Of a DNA stretch of 64,000 nt, positions 16,893-25,076 are shown in pieces. Source of the DNA: HGM11501 sp045123995 (GTDB lineage: Bacteria; Bacillota; Clostridia; CAKSNL01; HGM11501). A program made the position numbers and the translations under genes. Numbering within the stretch: position 1 is the first letter of the stretch; the number at the start of each line of letters is the position of its first letter. Below the pieces are notes generated by a model that did not search any database, was not told the DNA's origin, and worked only from the letters and a program-made list of their open reading frames with translations. The DNA is taken from contig JBGVKY010000026.1 in NCBI GenBank assembly GCA_045123995.1, positions 186,001 through 250,000 on the forward strand. The letters are read 5' to 3'.

Positions 16893-16930
16893 AAAATAAA
16901 AGCAGAAACGAAAGTTTCTGCTTTTATTTT
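16893..16930. terminator. Bidirectional terminator between argH and the DUF2974 gene
   Basis: A perfect 17-bp stem AAAATAAAAGCAGAAAC with its complement and loop GAAA. It serves both convergent genes; the stop codon of the minus-strand gene lies in its right arm. Confidence 0.9.
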
Positions 16931-17997
16931 TTCATCATTATTTTTGCCGCTTGTTCGAAAATTTTTCCTAGACTCTTTCCCACATCTTTTTTTATTTCCT
17001 TATCAGCTTTACCAAGAGCCAATAAAAATCCCATTTTGTCATTCATTATTTCCGTTAAGGTTTTAGCTTCCGAGGCTTTTGCCAGCTCATATATAGCCGT
17101 TACCATACTTTCTCTGTCTTCATTAGAAAGTTCACCAAGCCATTTTTTTATAAGCGTATCAAGCTTTATACTGCGCTCGTCAAGTTTTTCCGCCAAAACA
17201 AAATCATCACCTAAAACTTCCCAGGAAAAGGGGTCATGTTGAAAAAGCATGGGGCGTTTGCTTTTTATAATAACATCTTCTGTCCCATGACTAAGAAGTT
17301 GTCCCACAATGGAGCCTTCAGGAACAATATTTATAATTTTACTTTCTGTATCCTTATATTTTTCACTTTTTATAATGTTTTCAGAAAAGCCGGGGCCGTC
17401 GTTATTGAAAACAGCTTTTATTCTTTTTTTCTGGTTTTTGGGGGCATTTATAGCTGCAAAAACCGCAAGGTTTCCACCCTTTGAGTGACCTCCCATTAAA
17501 ACAGGTTTAAAGCGGACTTCCTTCAATACTCTTTCCAAATACACCACTGCTTCTCTCTGTGCCGGCACACTTTCCATAAAAGATAAATTAAAATCCTCTT
17601 TCCATCCCACCAAAGAATCGTCGGTACCTCTGAAAGAAACATACAAAGCCTTTCCGTAATTTATAGTAAGGGCAGCAAACTGTTTTTCTTTTATTTCGTC
17701 AAAACGCTCAGTATAACCCGAAAGCTTTAATCCGGAAAAACGTTTAGTAGTTACCAAAAGGTCGGTTAAATCCCTGATAGAATCTGCTAAAAGCAGATGT
17801 TCCATCTTTCGCCCCTCTTTTTTATAAGCTTCCCAGGCTTCTTTTAAAGTGATATAAGAATTTAATTCAAAAGGCACTATGCCTGAAAAATCAAGATAGG
17901 AAATCTGGGTAAATATAAGATTGTCCACCGAATTAAAAGGCGAAGATGAAAAATCCAGATCCCCACGCCACAAAACATAATCCTTAATGTTATTCAC
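16924..17997 (-). CDS. DUF2974 (Mbeg1-like) alpha/beta-hydrolase
   Basis: A 357-residue protein with an alpha/beta-hydrolase core. The nucleophile elbow GGHSKGGN puts Ser at about position 172, and VSFRGTDDS near 121-129 resembles the oxyanion region of class 3 lipases. An N-terminal LWRGDLDFSSSPFNSVDNL block is typical of DUF2974 proteins, which are widespread in Bacillota and without a settled function; lipase or esterase activity is plausible. No signal peptide is seen. GGAGGTG points to the GTG at 17997 rather than one 9 bp upstream inside the binding site. Confidence 0.8.
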   Translation of the reverse strand: MNNIKDYVLWRGDLDFSSSPFNSVDNLIFTQISYLDFSGIVPFELNSYITLKEAWEAYKKEGRKMEHLLLADSIRDLTDLLVTTKRFSGLKLSGYTERFDEIKEKQFAALTINYGKALYVSFRGTDDSLVGWKEDFNLSFMESVPAQREAVVYLERVLKEVRFKPVLMGGHSKGGNLAVFAAINAPKNQKKRIKAVFNNDGPGFSENIIKSEKYKDTESKIINIVPEGSIVGQLLSHGTEDVIIKSKRPMLFQHDPFSWEVLGDDFVLAEKLDERSIKLDTLIKKWLGELSNEDRESMVTAIYELAKASEAKTLTEIMNDKMGFLLALGKADKEIKKDVGKSLGKIFEQAAKIMMKK

Positions 17998-18044
17998 GCA
18001 CTGCACCTCCTTTTCTATTATATACCTAAATCCCGATATAAATT

Positions 18045-18076
18045 AAAAAAGAACACAAAAACTGTGTTCTTTTTTT
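18045..18076 (-). terminator. Terminator of the yceD-rpmF operon
   Basis: GAACACA (18051-18057) pairs with TGTGTTC (18063-18069), extended by A/T runs. Reading on the minus strand ends in a run of T. Confidence 0.75.
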
Positions 18077-18078
18077 GA

Positions 18079-18258
18079 TTACGCTTCTTTTTTAACGATT
18101 TCCTTGCCGTTGTAATATCCGCAGGCAGGACAAATTCTATGAGGCATTTTGTATTCGCCGCACTGAGCACACTTTATCATTCCGGGAATGTGAAGTCTCC
18201 AGTTAGCTCTTCTTGAATGCTTTCTTGCTTTAGATATTTTACCCTTAGGAACTGCCAT
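18079..18258 (-). CDS. rpmF: 50S ribosomal protein L32
   Basis: A 59-residue ribosomal protein starting MAVPKGKISKARKHSRRA, the standard L32 beginning. A zinc ribbon is formed by CAQC and CPAC near residues 30-46. GGAGGTG lies 6 bp before the ATG. It follows the DUF177 gene by 18 bp, the conserved yceD-rpmF arrangement found across bacteria. This is the zinc-containing version. Confidence 0.97.
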   Translation of the reverse strand: MAVPKGKISKARKHSRRANWRLHIPGMIKCAQCGEYKMPHRICPACGYYNGKEIVKKEA

Positions 18259-18276
18259 TTTCTACACCTCCATAAA

Positions 18277-18762
18277 TTATAAGTCAGCTTTGAAATTTTT
18301 TAATATGTCGAATCTTACATCCCAGTCATCTTTAACACATGAACAAGGTCCTTCGTTAAGGTCTTTTCCGCAATCGGGACAAAGACCCTTGCACTCATCT
18401 TCACAGAGCACTTTTTGAGGGAGCTCCAAAAGAACATCGCTTAAAACGAGCTCTTTAATATCCCACTCATTTCCGTTTTTAGAAACAAGTTCGCCCACTT
18501 CTTCATCTGTAAGATCCTCATAAATATCTGCGTCAAAGCTGCTCATTACAGGCTTCAAGCATCTTGCGCAGGAAGTTTCATATCCTCCCTTAACATTAGC
18601 TCTAAGCTCCAGACTGCCGCCGATATTTACAATTTCTCCGGTTAAAGAAACATTTTCGAATTTAAATTCACTGCCGTCAAATTCCACAGTGCCAAACTCC
18701 AAATTTCCTTCTACCAATAACTTGCTTTCAGAAGTTTTAACTTTTGAAATGTCAACTTTCAT
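18277..18762 (-). CDS. yceD: YceD/DUF177 family protein
   Basis: A 161-residue protein nearly always encoded directly before rpmF. Cys pairs CARC in the middle and CPDC with flanking Cys near the C-terminus look like metal-binding sites, and the acidic linker EDLTDEEVGEL is typical. In plants and E. coli, DUF177 proteins have been linked to 23S rRNA accumulation; the biochemical role is not settled. A perfect sigma-A promoter is at 18792-18820. Confidence 0.88.
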   Translation of the reverse strand: MKVDISKVKTSESKLLVEGNLEFGTVEFDGSEFKFENVSLTGEIVNIGGSLELRANVKGGYETSCARCLKPVMSSFDADIYEDLTDEEVGELVSKNGNEWDIKELVLSDVLLELPQKVLCEDECKGLCPDCGKDLNEGPCSCVKDDWDVRFDILKNFKADL

Positions 18763-18791
18763 ATATCAATTCCTCTCTGCAAGCAAAGTAT

Positions 18792-18820
18792 ATTATACCT
18801 TGTTTTTCCTTAAATGTCAA
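18792..18820 (-). promoter_or_regulatory. Promoter of yceD-rpmF, perfect consensus
   Basis: On the minus strand TTGACA, 17-bp spacer, TATAAT, 30 bp upstream of yceD. Confidence 0.85.
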
Positions 18821-18869
18821 TAGTTTTTTTGCCTTTGCTTACTATTTTTGCCATTTTGCTGAAATCCCC

Positions 18870-19889
18870 TTATTCCCCGCTGTCCGTATTTTCCGCATCA
18901 AGCTCTTCGGAGAGACTGCGAACGCCCAATGTTATATTCACTCTGGTAGTTTCGCAGTAAATGTTTTCCGGGAATACAAGCTCACTTCTTATTGTCTTTG
19001 ATGTACCTGCATAATATGCATCAACCGGTTCAAGGGAAACGCTGTCTATAAGCTCAATATCTTCTAACGCTCCGGTTATAACAACTGTAGCCGGTTCAAT
19101 TTTTTCAACAATCACATTGTATCCGGAAAGACTTCCCACTATTTCGGGCGGTAAAACCTCAATCTCTTTTTTACCTTGACATTTTAATGTAACGGTAGCT
19201 TCAGCATCAGACACAGTAATCATGTCAGATCTTACGGCTTCCCCTATGCTGTTTTTAAGAACAATTCCCGAATTGAATATATTTTCACTGCTCTTTACAT
19301 TACTTATATCAATAGCATCTGTCCATGCTGTAATATCAGAAAGCAGTGTAGCCGGACCTTTTACCGTAACCTGAGTAGGTATTACGGTCTTTTCTCCCTC
19401 TACGACAGTATCTGCCATTTTACCTACAAAATCAATATTCAAATCAAGGCTCTTTTTCACCAAAACATCAGTAACAAGCTTGCCCGATACGATTTTTCTT
19501 TCCTGCACGCTTAAAGAATCAGGAATTCCCATTATTGTAATCAATGGATTCTGTTCTCCTGCGGTTGTTATATCAGATACATCAACAACAGCTTTTATAT
19601 CCGCCTTATTCACACGCGACAGTATATTTCTTGCACCGGAAAGCTTTACTGATGCATAGAGCTCGCTTGATAAAACCGCAAGATTCCGCTCTTCAAGTCT
19701 TTCTGTACCTATGATACTTACCGGAATATTCTTAAAGGTAGTATCAGTAGAAGTATTTTTGTCGTAGGATACATAAAACCACAAAAGAAGAGCAAGCATC
19801 GTGCAGATTATTTTAAGAAACGTCTTATAGTTTTTAGTTTCCTTTTCCTCTGTGATTTTTGTTTTAGCCTCTGTATTCTCCTTACTCAT
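18870..19889 (-). CDS. cdaR: YbbR-domain protein, CdaA regulator
   Basis: A 339-residue membrane-anchored protein: basic cytoplasmic N-terminus, one transmembrane helix at about residues 22-40, then about three YbbR repeats on the outside (for example at KSLDLNIDFVGK and GTSKTIRSELVF). In Bacillus and Listeria CdaR binds CdaA and adjusts c-di-AMP production. GAGGTGG fixes the ATG at 19889, so its first codons overlap the cdaA stop by 8 bp, consistent with translational coupling. No glmM gene follows here, unlike the cdaA-cdaR-glmM order of Bacillus. Confidence 0.87.
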   Translation of the reverse strand: MSKENTEAKTKITEEKETKNYKTFLKIICTMLALLLWFYVSYDKNTSTDTTFKNIPVSIIGTERLEERNLAVLSSELYASVKLSGARNILSRVNKADIKAVVDVSDITTAGEQNPLITIMGIPDSLSVQERKIVSGKLVTDVLVKKSLDLNIDFVGKMADTVVEGEKTVIPTQVTVKGPATLLSDITAWTDAIDISNVKSSENIFNSGIVLKNSIGEAVRSDMITVSDAEATVTLKCQGKKEIEVLPPEIVGSLSGYNVIVEKIEPATVVITGALEDIELIDSVSLEPVDAYYAGTSKTIRSELVFPENIYCETTRVNITLGVRSLSEELDAENTDSGE

Positions 19890-20736
19890 CTTTTCCACCT
19901 CGCTTAAAGAACCCTCTTATATCTGCCTCCACGGAAGTTATATCTGAAAATTCTATGGTCAATACCTCTCTTAAATTTTCAGGAGTTATATCTCTGTGAA
20001 TTCCGCCGTCTTTTGCGTAGGATATTTTTCCGGTTTCTTCAGAAACCACAACTGCTATGGCATCACTTTTTTCAGTGATACCGATGGCTGCTCTATGCCT
20101 AGTTCCCAGTTCTGTACTTATTGCTTCATTATCAGAAAGCGGTAAAATACTCTGTGCATAAGCAACCTTTTCGTTTTTTATAATAACCGCACCATCGTGC
20201 AATGGTGTATTTTTAACGAAGATATTTTCTAAAAGTCCACGGGAGATTTCAGCATTGAGGTTGGTGCCCTTTACGCTTATTATGCTGTCTAACTTCTTCT
20301 GCTTTTCAAATACAATCAAAGCTCCTGTCTGACTTAAGGACATATTCTTTACTGCAGAAACAATTGCATCAATGGTATCCTTCTCAATTATAATGCCGGG
20401 GCTTAACATTCTGCGAAGTGCCGTCCCTCTTCCCAATCTGTCCAAAAAGCTTCGAAGCTCAGGCTGGAACACTATAAGAAGAGCAATAGCTCCAATCTGG
20501 AGCAAGCTTTCCAAAAGGAAATTTATGGTGTTAAGCTTAAGAAAAGCACTTACGGGCGTAAGAATAACTATGATTAAAATAACTCTCAAAGCCTGCCACG
20601 CCTTACTTTCAATCATAAATGTGCCTATGTAATAAAAGGCAACTGCTATTATGAGTATATCTATAACATCATTAAGCTTAAACATACTTAAAAACTGGCT
20701 GATATGAAGCCATATTGTTGCAAAAAAGTCACCCAT
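19882..20736 (-). CDS. cdaA: Diadenylate cyclase CdaA
   Basis: Synthesises the second messenger c-di-AMP from two ATP. Three N-terminal membrane helices (about residues 22-41, 48-66 and 72-90) lead into the DAC domain. Both active-site motifs are intact: DGA at 181-183 and RHR at 213-215. GGAGGGAG fixes the ATG at 20736, giving 284 residues, normal for the family. A TATAAT -10 box is at 20764-20769 on the minus strand, with a weak -35. It is coupled to cdaR. Confidence 0.95.
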   Translation of the reverse strand: MGDFFATIWLHISQFLSMFKLNDVIDILIIAVAFYYIGTFMIESKAWQALRVILIIVILTPVSAFLKLNTINFLLESLLQIGAIALLIVFQPELRSFLDRLGRGTALRRMLSPGIIIEKDTIDAIVSAVKNMSLSQTGALIVFEKQKKLDSIISVKGTNLNAEISRGLLENIFVKNTPLHDGAVIIKNEKVAYAQSILPLSDNEAISTELGTRHRAAIGITEKSDAIAVVVSEETGKISYAKDGGIHRDITPENLREVLTIEFSDITSVEADIRGFFKRGGKDE

Positions 20737-20821
20737 ATTCTCCCTCCTTCTTCGTCTCTTATTATTATACAACATTTTTTCTGAATATGGAAGACTTTTT
20801 TTGAGTTTTTTCAAAAAAAAT

Positions 20822-20845
20822 AAAAGCTCTTTAATAAAGAGCTTC
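20822..20845 (-). terminator. Terminator after the LOG-family gene
   Basis: On the minus strand AGCTCTTTA pairs with TAAAGAGCT, followed by TTTTATTTTTTTT. Confidence 0.75.
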
Positions 20846-20850
20846 TATTT

Positions 20851-21429
20851 TTATAACTTAAGGTCCTTAATATCATAATCCGGAATGGAGTCATTTTCAA
20901 CATAGTCAAAAATTTCTTCAATATTATCTGTAAAATGATATAAATTGAGGCAGTTATCTGCAATGAATTTTTTATCAATTGCATTTTTCATGCTTACATC
21001 AATATCATTATAATACCCCTCAAAATTAAATACAGCTATAGGTTTTTTATGTCTTTTAAGCTGCTTTAACGTAAGTATTTCAAAAAATTCTTCGTAGGTT
21101 CCTATTCCTCCTGGCACTATTATGAAAGCATCGGCAAGCTCTTCCATTTTAGCTTTTCTCTCTCTCATTGTTTCTGTAAAAATAAGCTCTGTGCAAGCTT
21201 CAAAAATAAGCTCTACTCCCTCTTCTTTGAAAAATTCAGGAATTACTCCGTAAATTTTGCCGCCACCTTTTTTACACCCTCTTGCGCTGGCTCCCATAAG
21301 TCCTGAGCCACCTGCTCCGAAAACAAGATTGTGTCCTCTCTTAGCAAGGATTTCCCCCAATTTTTCTACAACCTTTATATACTTTTCATCAATCTTATCA
21401 GATGCTGCACCAAATACACATATATTCAT
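20851..21429 (-). CDS. LOG-family nucleotide phosphoribohydrolase (TIGR00730)
   Basis: A 192-residue Rossmann-like protein, long mislabelled lysine decarboxylase. The family signature PGGIGTYEE is at residues 106-114, and the MRERKA motif at 88-93 supplies the catalytic Arg and Lys. LOG proteins release the base from nucleoside monophosphates such as cytokinin ribotides or AMP; the bacterial role is often purine salvage or unknown. GAAAGGAGATAA precedes the ATG. It lies 3 bp after a PHP-domain gene and is in its operon. Confidence 0.87.
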   Translation of the reverse strand: MNICVFGAASDKIDEKYIKVVEKLGEILAKRGHNLVFGAGGSGLMGASARGCKKGGGKIYGVIPEFFKEEGVELIFEACTELIFTETMRERKAKMEELADAFIIVPGGIGTYEEFFEILTLKQLKRHKKPIAVFNFEGYYNDIDVSMKNAIDKKFIADNCLNLYHFTDNIEEIFDYVENDSIPDYDIKDLKL

Positions 21430-21432
21430 ATT

Positions 21433-22125
21433 TTATCTCCTTTCAAACAGCAAATCCGCTGTATTAACTCCGATTTTTTCAAGCTTTCTGTTAGCTTCAA
21501 TAACTCTTTCTCCTAAATAGTCCAATATATTATGTCCGTCAAAGCCTATGCTAACAAATACTTTTGATTTTTTAATAATCTCCTGCTGATACTCGCTTTC
21601 AAAAAATCTTTTAACATAGGCGTGCTCCCTGTATTTATGAATGGAATCGTAATTTACATTCATTTCCCAGAAAGTCCCACTTTCAGAAAGCTTTTTGAAA
21701 AACTCATCATGAGGCATATTCAATTTATCCGCCAAAGAAAAAAGGTCTGTATGGGCAATCCCTTTTTTTATTTTTATATTATTTAAAAAACCAAAAATGT
21801 CTTCACTTGCTACGGACAAGTCATTATCTATACTTTCAAGCAGGCAATAGTCAAAAAGATTATAATCTTCTTCCGTCATGTCGTATTTATACGGAAGAAG
21901 TGAAATTTCAACGCCGCAAAGAAGCGTTATTTTATCCCTGTATTTATCCTTAAGCTCCCCCATAAGCTCACTATATGCTTTTTTTCTATCACCTATTCCG
22001 TAATTATGGTCAGTTATTCCCAAAAGCTCTATTCCTGTTTCTACAGCTTTTTCGATAACCAGATGAGATTCGTCTCTTCCGCATCCGCTGAAATTAGTAT
22101 GGGAATGTAAATCCATTACCTTCAT
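21433..22125 (-). CDS. PHP-domain phosphoesterase (histidinol-phosphatase-like)
   Basis: A 230-residue metal-dependent hydrolase. DLHSHTNFSGCG at residues 5-16 gives the first metal ligands (His7, His9). GITDHNYG, CGVEISLLPY and a late FDGH segment supply the others in PHP order. The length fits small histidinol-phosphatase-like proteins, but no other his genes are nearby, so the substrate may be a different phosphomonoester. AAGGGCG precedes the ATG at 22125; 16 more codons upstream are open but lie within the promoter (22145-22173). Confidence 0.8.
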   Translation of the reverse strand: MKVMDLHSHTNFSGCGRDESHLVIEKAVETGIELLGITDHNYGIGDRKKAYSELMGELKDKYRDKITLLCGVEISLLPYKYDMTEEDYNLFDYCLLESIDNDLSVASEDIFGFLNNIKIKKGIAHTDLFSLADKLNMPHDEFFKKLSESGTFWEMNVNYDSIHKYREHAYVKRFFESEYQQEIIKKSKVFVSIGFDGHNILDYLGERVIEANRKLEKIGVNTADLLFERR

Positions 22126-22144
22126 TATATCACGCCCTTCTCTA

Positions 22145-22173
22145 ATTATAGCTATTTTTCTTGAAAAAGTCAA
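22145..22173 (-). promoter_or_regulatory. Promoter of the PHP-LOG operon
   Basis: On the minus strand TTGACT, 17-bp spacer, TATAAT. Confidence 0.75.
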
Positions 22174-22174
22174 T

Positions 22175-22209
22175 AAAATAAAAGGAAGGCAAAGCCTTCC
22201 TTTTATTTT
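22175..22209 (-). terminator. Terminator of the Gfo/Idh-isomerase operon
   Basis: A perfect 16-bp stem AAAATAAAAGGAAGGC with loop AAA, covering the stop codon of the dehydrogenase gene. Confidence 0.9.
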
Positions 22210-23212
22210 ATTTAGCTACTTTTCCGCCTACAGCTTCAATTTCTTTTCTTACTAACTGTGCAGACTTTACACCTTCACTTAAAGGAGCTATTTCTTTTCC
22301 GTTTCCTAAAACTATCTGGTCAATGAAATAGTTGATTTCATTGAAATATCCGCCAAGGCTCGAAACATTTATTCCTGAATCCACGTTTATATCGTTGTCG
22401 TTGCCAAACTCAGGCTCAAATGCCTTGTCTCCCACGGGATAAACAGTAACCTTGCCCTTCTGAAGCTCGATTGTTGCCTTTTCAAGCATTACACGGTACT
22501 GTGCTGCAAAGGGATAGCAGTCGGGGAAATCCCATCCTCCCTCTGCTGAAATTACTGTTTTTCCATATTTGTATTTTGTGAAAATGTGAGTTAAAACTCC
22601 ATTTTCATCTCTTACGCCCTCGGACTCTATGGAGTCAGGCTCTCCCATTATATAACGGATAAAGTCTGTATCATGAACATGGAGATCCAAAGCAGCAGTT
22701 CCGCTTCTTTCAGGATCATTAAACCAATTTTCCCAAGCCCATTTAGGATTTGCTGAAAGTCTTTCAAATACACCTGTTACAACTTTACCGTAAGTTCCGT
22801 CTTCAATTACGTTTTTAAGGTACTTATAGCCGTCCATAAAACGTACAACCTGACCTACCTGAACCTTTGCACCTGTCTTTTTCTGAGTTTCAAGTAAAAG
22901 ATTTGCTTCCTCGTCAGTTAAGCATATAGGCTTTTCTATAAAAAGATTACATCCTTTTTCCATTGCTTTTATGCCATATTCCGCGTGTAAAAAGGTAGGA
23001 AGACATATGTCTATAATATCAGGAGTCTCATTATCCAAAAGTTCCTGTGCTGATGCGTAACTTTTCGCTTCTGCTCTTTTAGCAAAAGCTTCTCTCTTGT
23101 TTTCCACTACATCCGCAACTGCAACAACTTTAACTTTATCTTTAAGTGCAAGATAGCAGTTTAAATGCATGTTGCCCATGCCTCCGCAACCTATCAACCC
23201 AACTGTTAACAT
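22208..23212 (-). CDS. Gfo/Idh/MocA-family oxidoreductase
   Basis: A 334-residue NAD(P)-dependent sugar or inositol dehydrogenase. The dinucleotide motif GLIGCGGMGN is at residues 5-14, and EKPICLTDEEA from residue 93 carries the family EKP lysine. The middle segment DLHVHDTDFIRYIMGEP supplies the catalytic Asp/His pair. It is the second gene after a sugar isomerase and is probably activated by the divergent AraC protein. Neighbours suggest catabolism of a sugar or polyol, such as inositol-type, but the substrate is not determined. Confidence 0.88.
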   Translation of the reverse strand: MLTVGLIGCGGMGNMHLNCYLALKDKVKVVAVADVVENKREAFAKRAEAKSYASAQELLDNETPDIIDICLPTFLHAEYGIKAMEKGCNLFIEKPICLTDEEANLLLETQKKTGAKVQVGQVVRFMDGYKYLKNVIEDGTYGKVVTGVFERLSANPKWAWENWFNDPERSGTAALDLHVHDTDFIRYIMGEPDSIESEGVRDENGVLTHIFTKYKYGKTVISAEGGWDFPDCYPFAAQYRVMLEKATIELQKGKVTVYPVGDKAFEPEFGNDNDINVDSGINVSSLGGYFNEINYFIDQIVLGNGKEIAPLSEGVKSAQLVRKEIEAVGGKVAK

Positions 23213-23231
23213 AAAAATCCTCCTTTAAATC

Positions 23232-24062
23232 TCAGTCTAAATTGCTAAGTAAATCCTTTATATAAACGATAGTATCTCTGATGTCCTTAATCTGCTGGTC
23301 TCCTGAAATTTCTCTTTCGATATAAAGGTCACCGGTATAGCCCTGTTCTTTAACAAGCTTCTTTATAAATACTGGGAAATTTACGCTACCCTCTCCCACC
23401 TTTGTTTCATGGCCGAGCTTTGAGAAATCTCCTGAAGGATAGTTACCGTCCTTAAGGTGTACGCCACGTACCTTGTCGCCGTAGATTCCAACAGCATCAA
23501 CGGGATTTGCTCTTCCGTAAAGAATCAGGTTAGCAGGGTCTAAGTTTACACCAAGGTTATCAAGACCTGTATCTGCCATAGTTCTCATAAGTGTTACAGG
23601 AGTTTCCTGACCTGTTTCAAAGTTAAAATGGATACCCTTAGACTTCGCATATGCTCCTACGTTTTTGATTGCTTCAACAACGCCATGATATTCAGCATAT
23701 ACGGGCTGTTCGGGAATAAATCCCATGTGAGTTGCAACATCCTTAACTCCAAGCATATGAGCGAAATCTATACCTTTTTTAAGTTCTTGAATTCTCTGGA
23801 AACGATATGCCGGAGGAACAATACCGAGTGTTTCGGGGCCTCCTGTAAAGTTCCATACAGAGGGACCTGACCAACCTGCCCAAACAGAAGTTATTTCCAG
23901 TTTATCTCCGATGATTTCCTTCACTTTTTCTGCATTTTCCTTTGTTAAATTATGAGGGAACCAGCAACGAAGCTGAATTGAGTCAAGACCGAAAGAAAAA
24001 AGGTCGTCAGTCTTGCCTGCAAGAAGATCCTCCAAACCAAAAATAATACCGATTTTGTTCAT
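23232..24062 (-). CDS. Sugar phosphate isomerase/epimerase (xylose-isomerase-like TIM barrel)
   Basis: A 276-residue AP-endonuclease-2-fold protein of the IolE/IolI type. Conserved metal-site segments are FNFETGQE, NLDPANL, GVHLKDG and the late YIEREISGDQ, which give the Glu-Asp-His-Glu set. It is paired with a Gfo/Idh dehydrogenase, a common partnership for keto-sugar or inositol catabolism. GGAGGTAG places the start at 24062. A poor -35 in the divergent region suggests transcription needs the AraC activator. Confidence 0.85.
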   Translation of the reverse strand: MNKIGIIFGLEDLLAGKTDDLFSFGLDSIQLRCWFPHNLTKENAEKVKEIIGDKLEITSVWAGWSGPSVWNFTGGPETLGIVPPAYRFQRIQELKKGIDFAHMLGVKDVATHMGFIPEQPVYAEYHGVVEAIKNVGAYAKSKGIHFNFETGQETPVTLMRTMADTGLDNLGVNLDPANLILYGRANPVDAVGIYGDKVRGVHLKDGNYPSGDFSKLGHETKVGEGSVNFPVFIKKLVKEQGYTGDLYIEREISGDQQIKDIRDTIVYIKDLLSNLD

Positions 24063-24109
24063 AAATACTACCTCCATTTTTTATAAATCCTATCCTTTGC
24101 AAATTGATG

Positions 24110-24138
24110 TTTACAAAAAATCGACCTTGTGCTATAAT
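24110..24138 (+). promoter_or_regulatory. Promoter of the AraC-family regulator
   Basis: TTTACA, 17-bp spacer, TATAAT; start of transcription near 24145. Confidence 0.65.
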
Positions 24139-24176
24139 TATATTGCAACTTAATTCTAAAATCAATAGGATATAAG

Positions 24177-24205
24177 ACACTTTTCGTACACTTTTAGCTA
24201 CTTTT
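24177..24205. repeat. Three phased direct repeats upstream of araC-type gene
   Basis: ACACTTTT at 24177, ACACTTTT at 24188 and CTACTTTT at 24198: spacing 11 and 10 bp, one DNA turn each. They are candidate AraC-family binding sites in the divergent control region. Confidence 0.4.
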
Positions 24206-24220
24206 AAGGGAAGTGATAAA

Positions 24221-25051
24221 ATGCTGAAGATAAATAAAAAAATAAATATCGAGGCTCTTTTTTCTGCTTTCGAAACAACCCAAAATGAAAATTTCAGCAC
24301 CGTTGGCGAGCGTCATAACTTCTGGGAACTTGTTTATATTGTAGACGGAATTGCCGGTGTAGCAGAGGACGAGAGAATTTACAAGCTTAAAAAGGGCGAT
24401 ATAATTTTCCATAAACCCATGGAGTTTCACCGCATATGGTCAAGCGACGGAACAAAGCCCTCGTTTATTATAATAACCTTTTCCTCCACCGTTTCAGATT
24501 TTGACATATTGGGAGAAGGTATTTTTACATTAGACGAAAAATCCGAAGAGCTTTTAAGGGAAATTTTAGACGGTGCCACATTTTTAATGGAATTTGAAGA
24601 CTCCGTTAAAAATCAACTCGTAGCCGTTAACCTTGAAAATTTGCTTCTAAAACTCATATTAAGCCAAACTCCTAATACCAGTCAGCAAAAAACCAAAGGG
24701 AGCGAACACTATAAAAAAATTGTAAGGGTCATGAATGAAAATATACATAAAAACCTCACTTCTTCCGATATCGCCCATCTTTGTCACTTGAGTCTCAGCA
24801 ACCTAAAAAAAATTTTCAAAACCTATTCAGGTATCGGAGTTATGGAGTATTTCAATAATCTCAAAATAACCCATGCAATGGATATGATAGATGATGGTCT
24901 TGCCATTTCCCAGATAAGCGAATCCTTAGGTTTTTCAAGTCCCAATTATTTTTCTGAGTGTTTCAAAAAAAGATGCTCTCTTACTCCCAGCGAATTTAAA
25001 CGAAGATTTGCGTCAAATAAAGGGCTCTTCCATAAAAATAAAACTGAGTGA
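24221..25051 (+). CDS. AraC-family transcriptional regulator
   Basis: A 276-residue protein. An N-terminal cupin-like sensor domain (KKGDIIFHKPMEFHRIWS near residues 50-67) is followed by two helix-turn-helix units. The first is around SSDIAHLCHLSLSNLKKIFK and the second around SQISESLGFSSPNYFSECFKK, ending in the family's TPSEFKR motif near residue 268. It is divergent from the sugar isomerase/dehydrogenase pair and is the obvious candidate regulator of it. Its final five codons, KNKTE, and the stop lie inside a palindromic terminator shared with the convergent gene. Confidence 0.9.
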   Translation: MLKINKKINIEALFSAFETTQNENFSTVGERHNFWELVYIVDGIAGVAEDERIYKLKKGDIIFHKPMEFHRIWSSDGTKPSFIIITFSSTVSDFDILGEGIFTLDEKSEELLREILDGATFLMEFEDSVKNQLVAVNLENLLLKLILSQTPNTSQQKTKGSEHYKKIVRVMNENIHKNLTSSDIAHLCHLSLSNLKKIFKTYSGIGVMEYFNNLKITHAMDMIDDGLAISQISESLGFSSPNYFSECFKKRCSLTPSEFKRRFASNKGLFHKNKTE

Positions 25052-25076
25052 TATAATCACTCAGTTTTATTTTTAT
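25032..25076. terminator. Perfect bidirectional terminator with two overlapping stop codons
   Basis: A 21-bp perfect stem (25032-25052 with 25056-25076) and a 3-nt loop. Both convergent genes end inside it. Confidence 0.9.
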
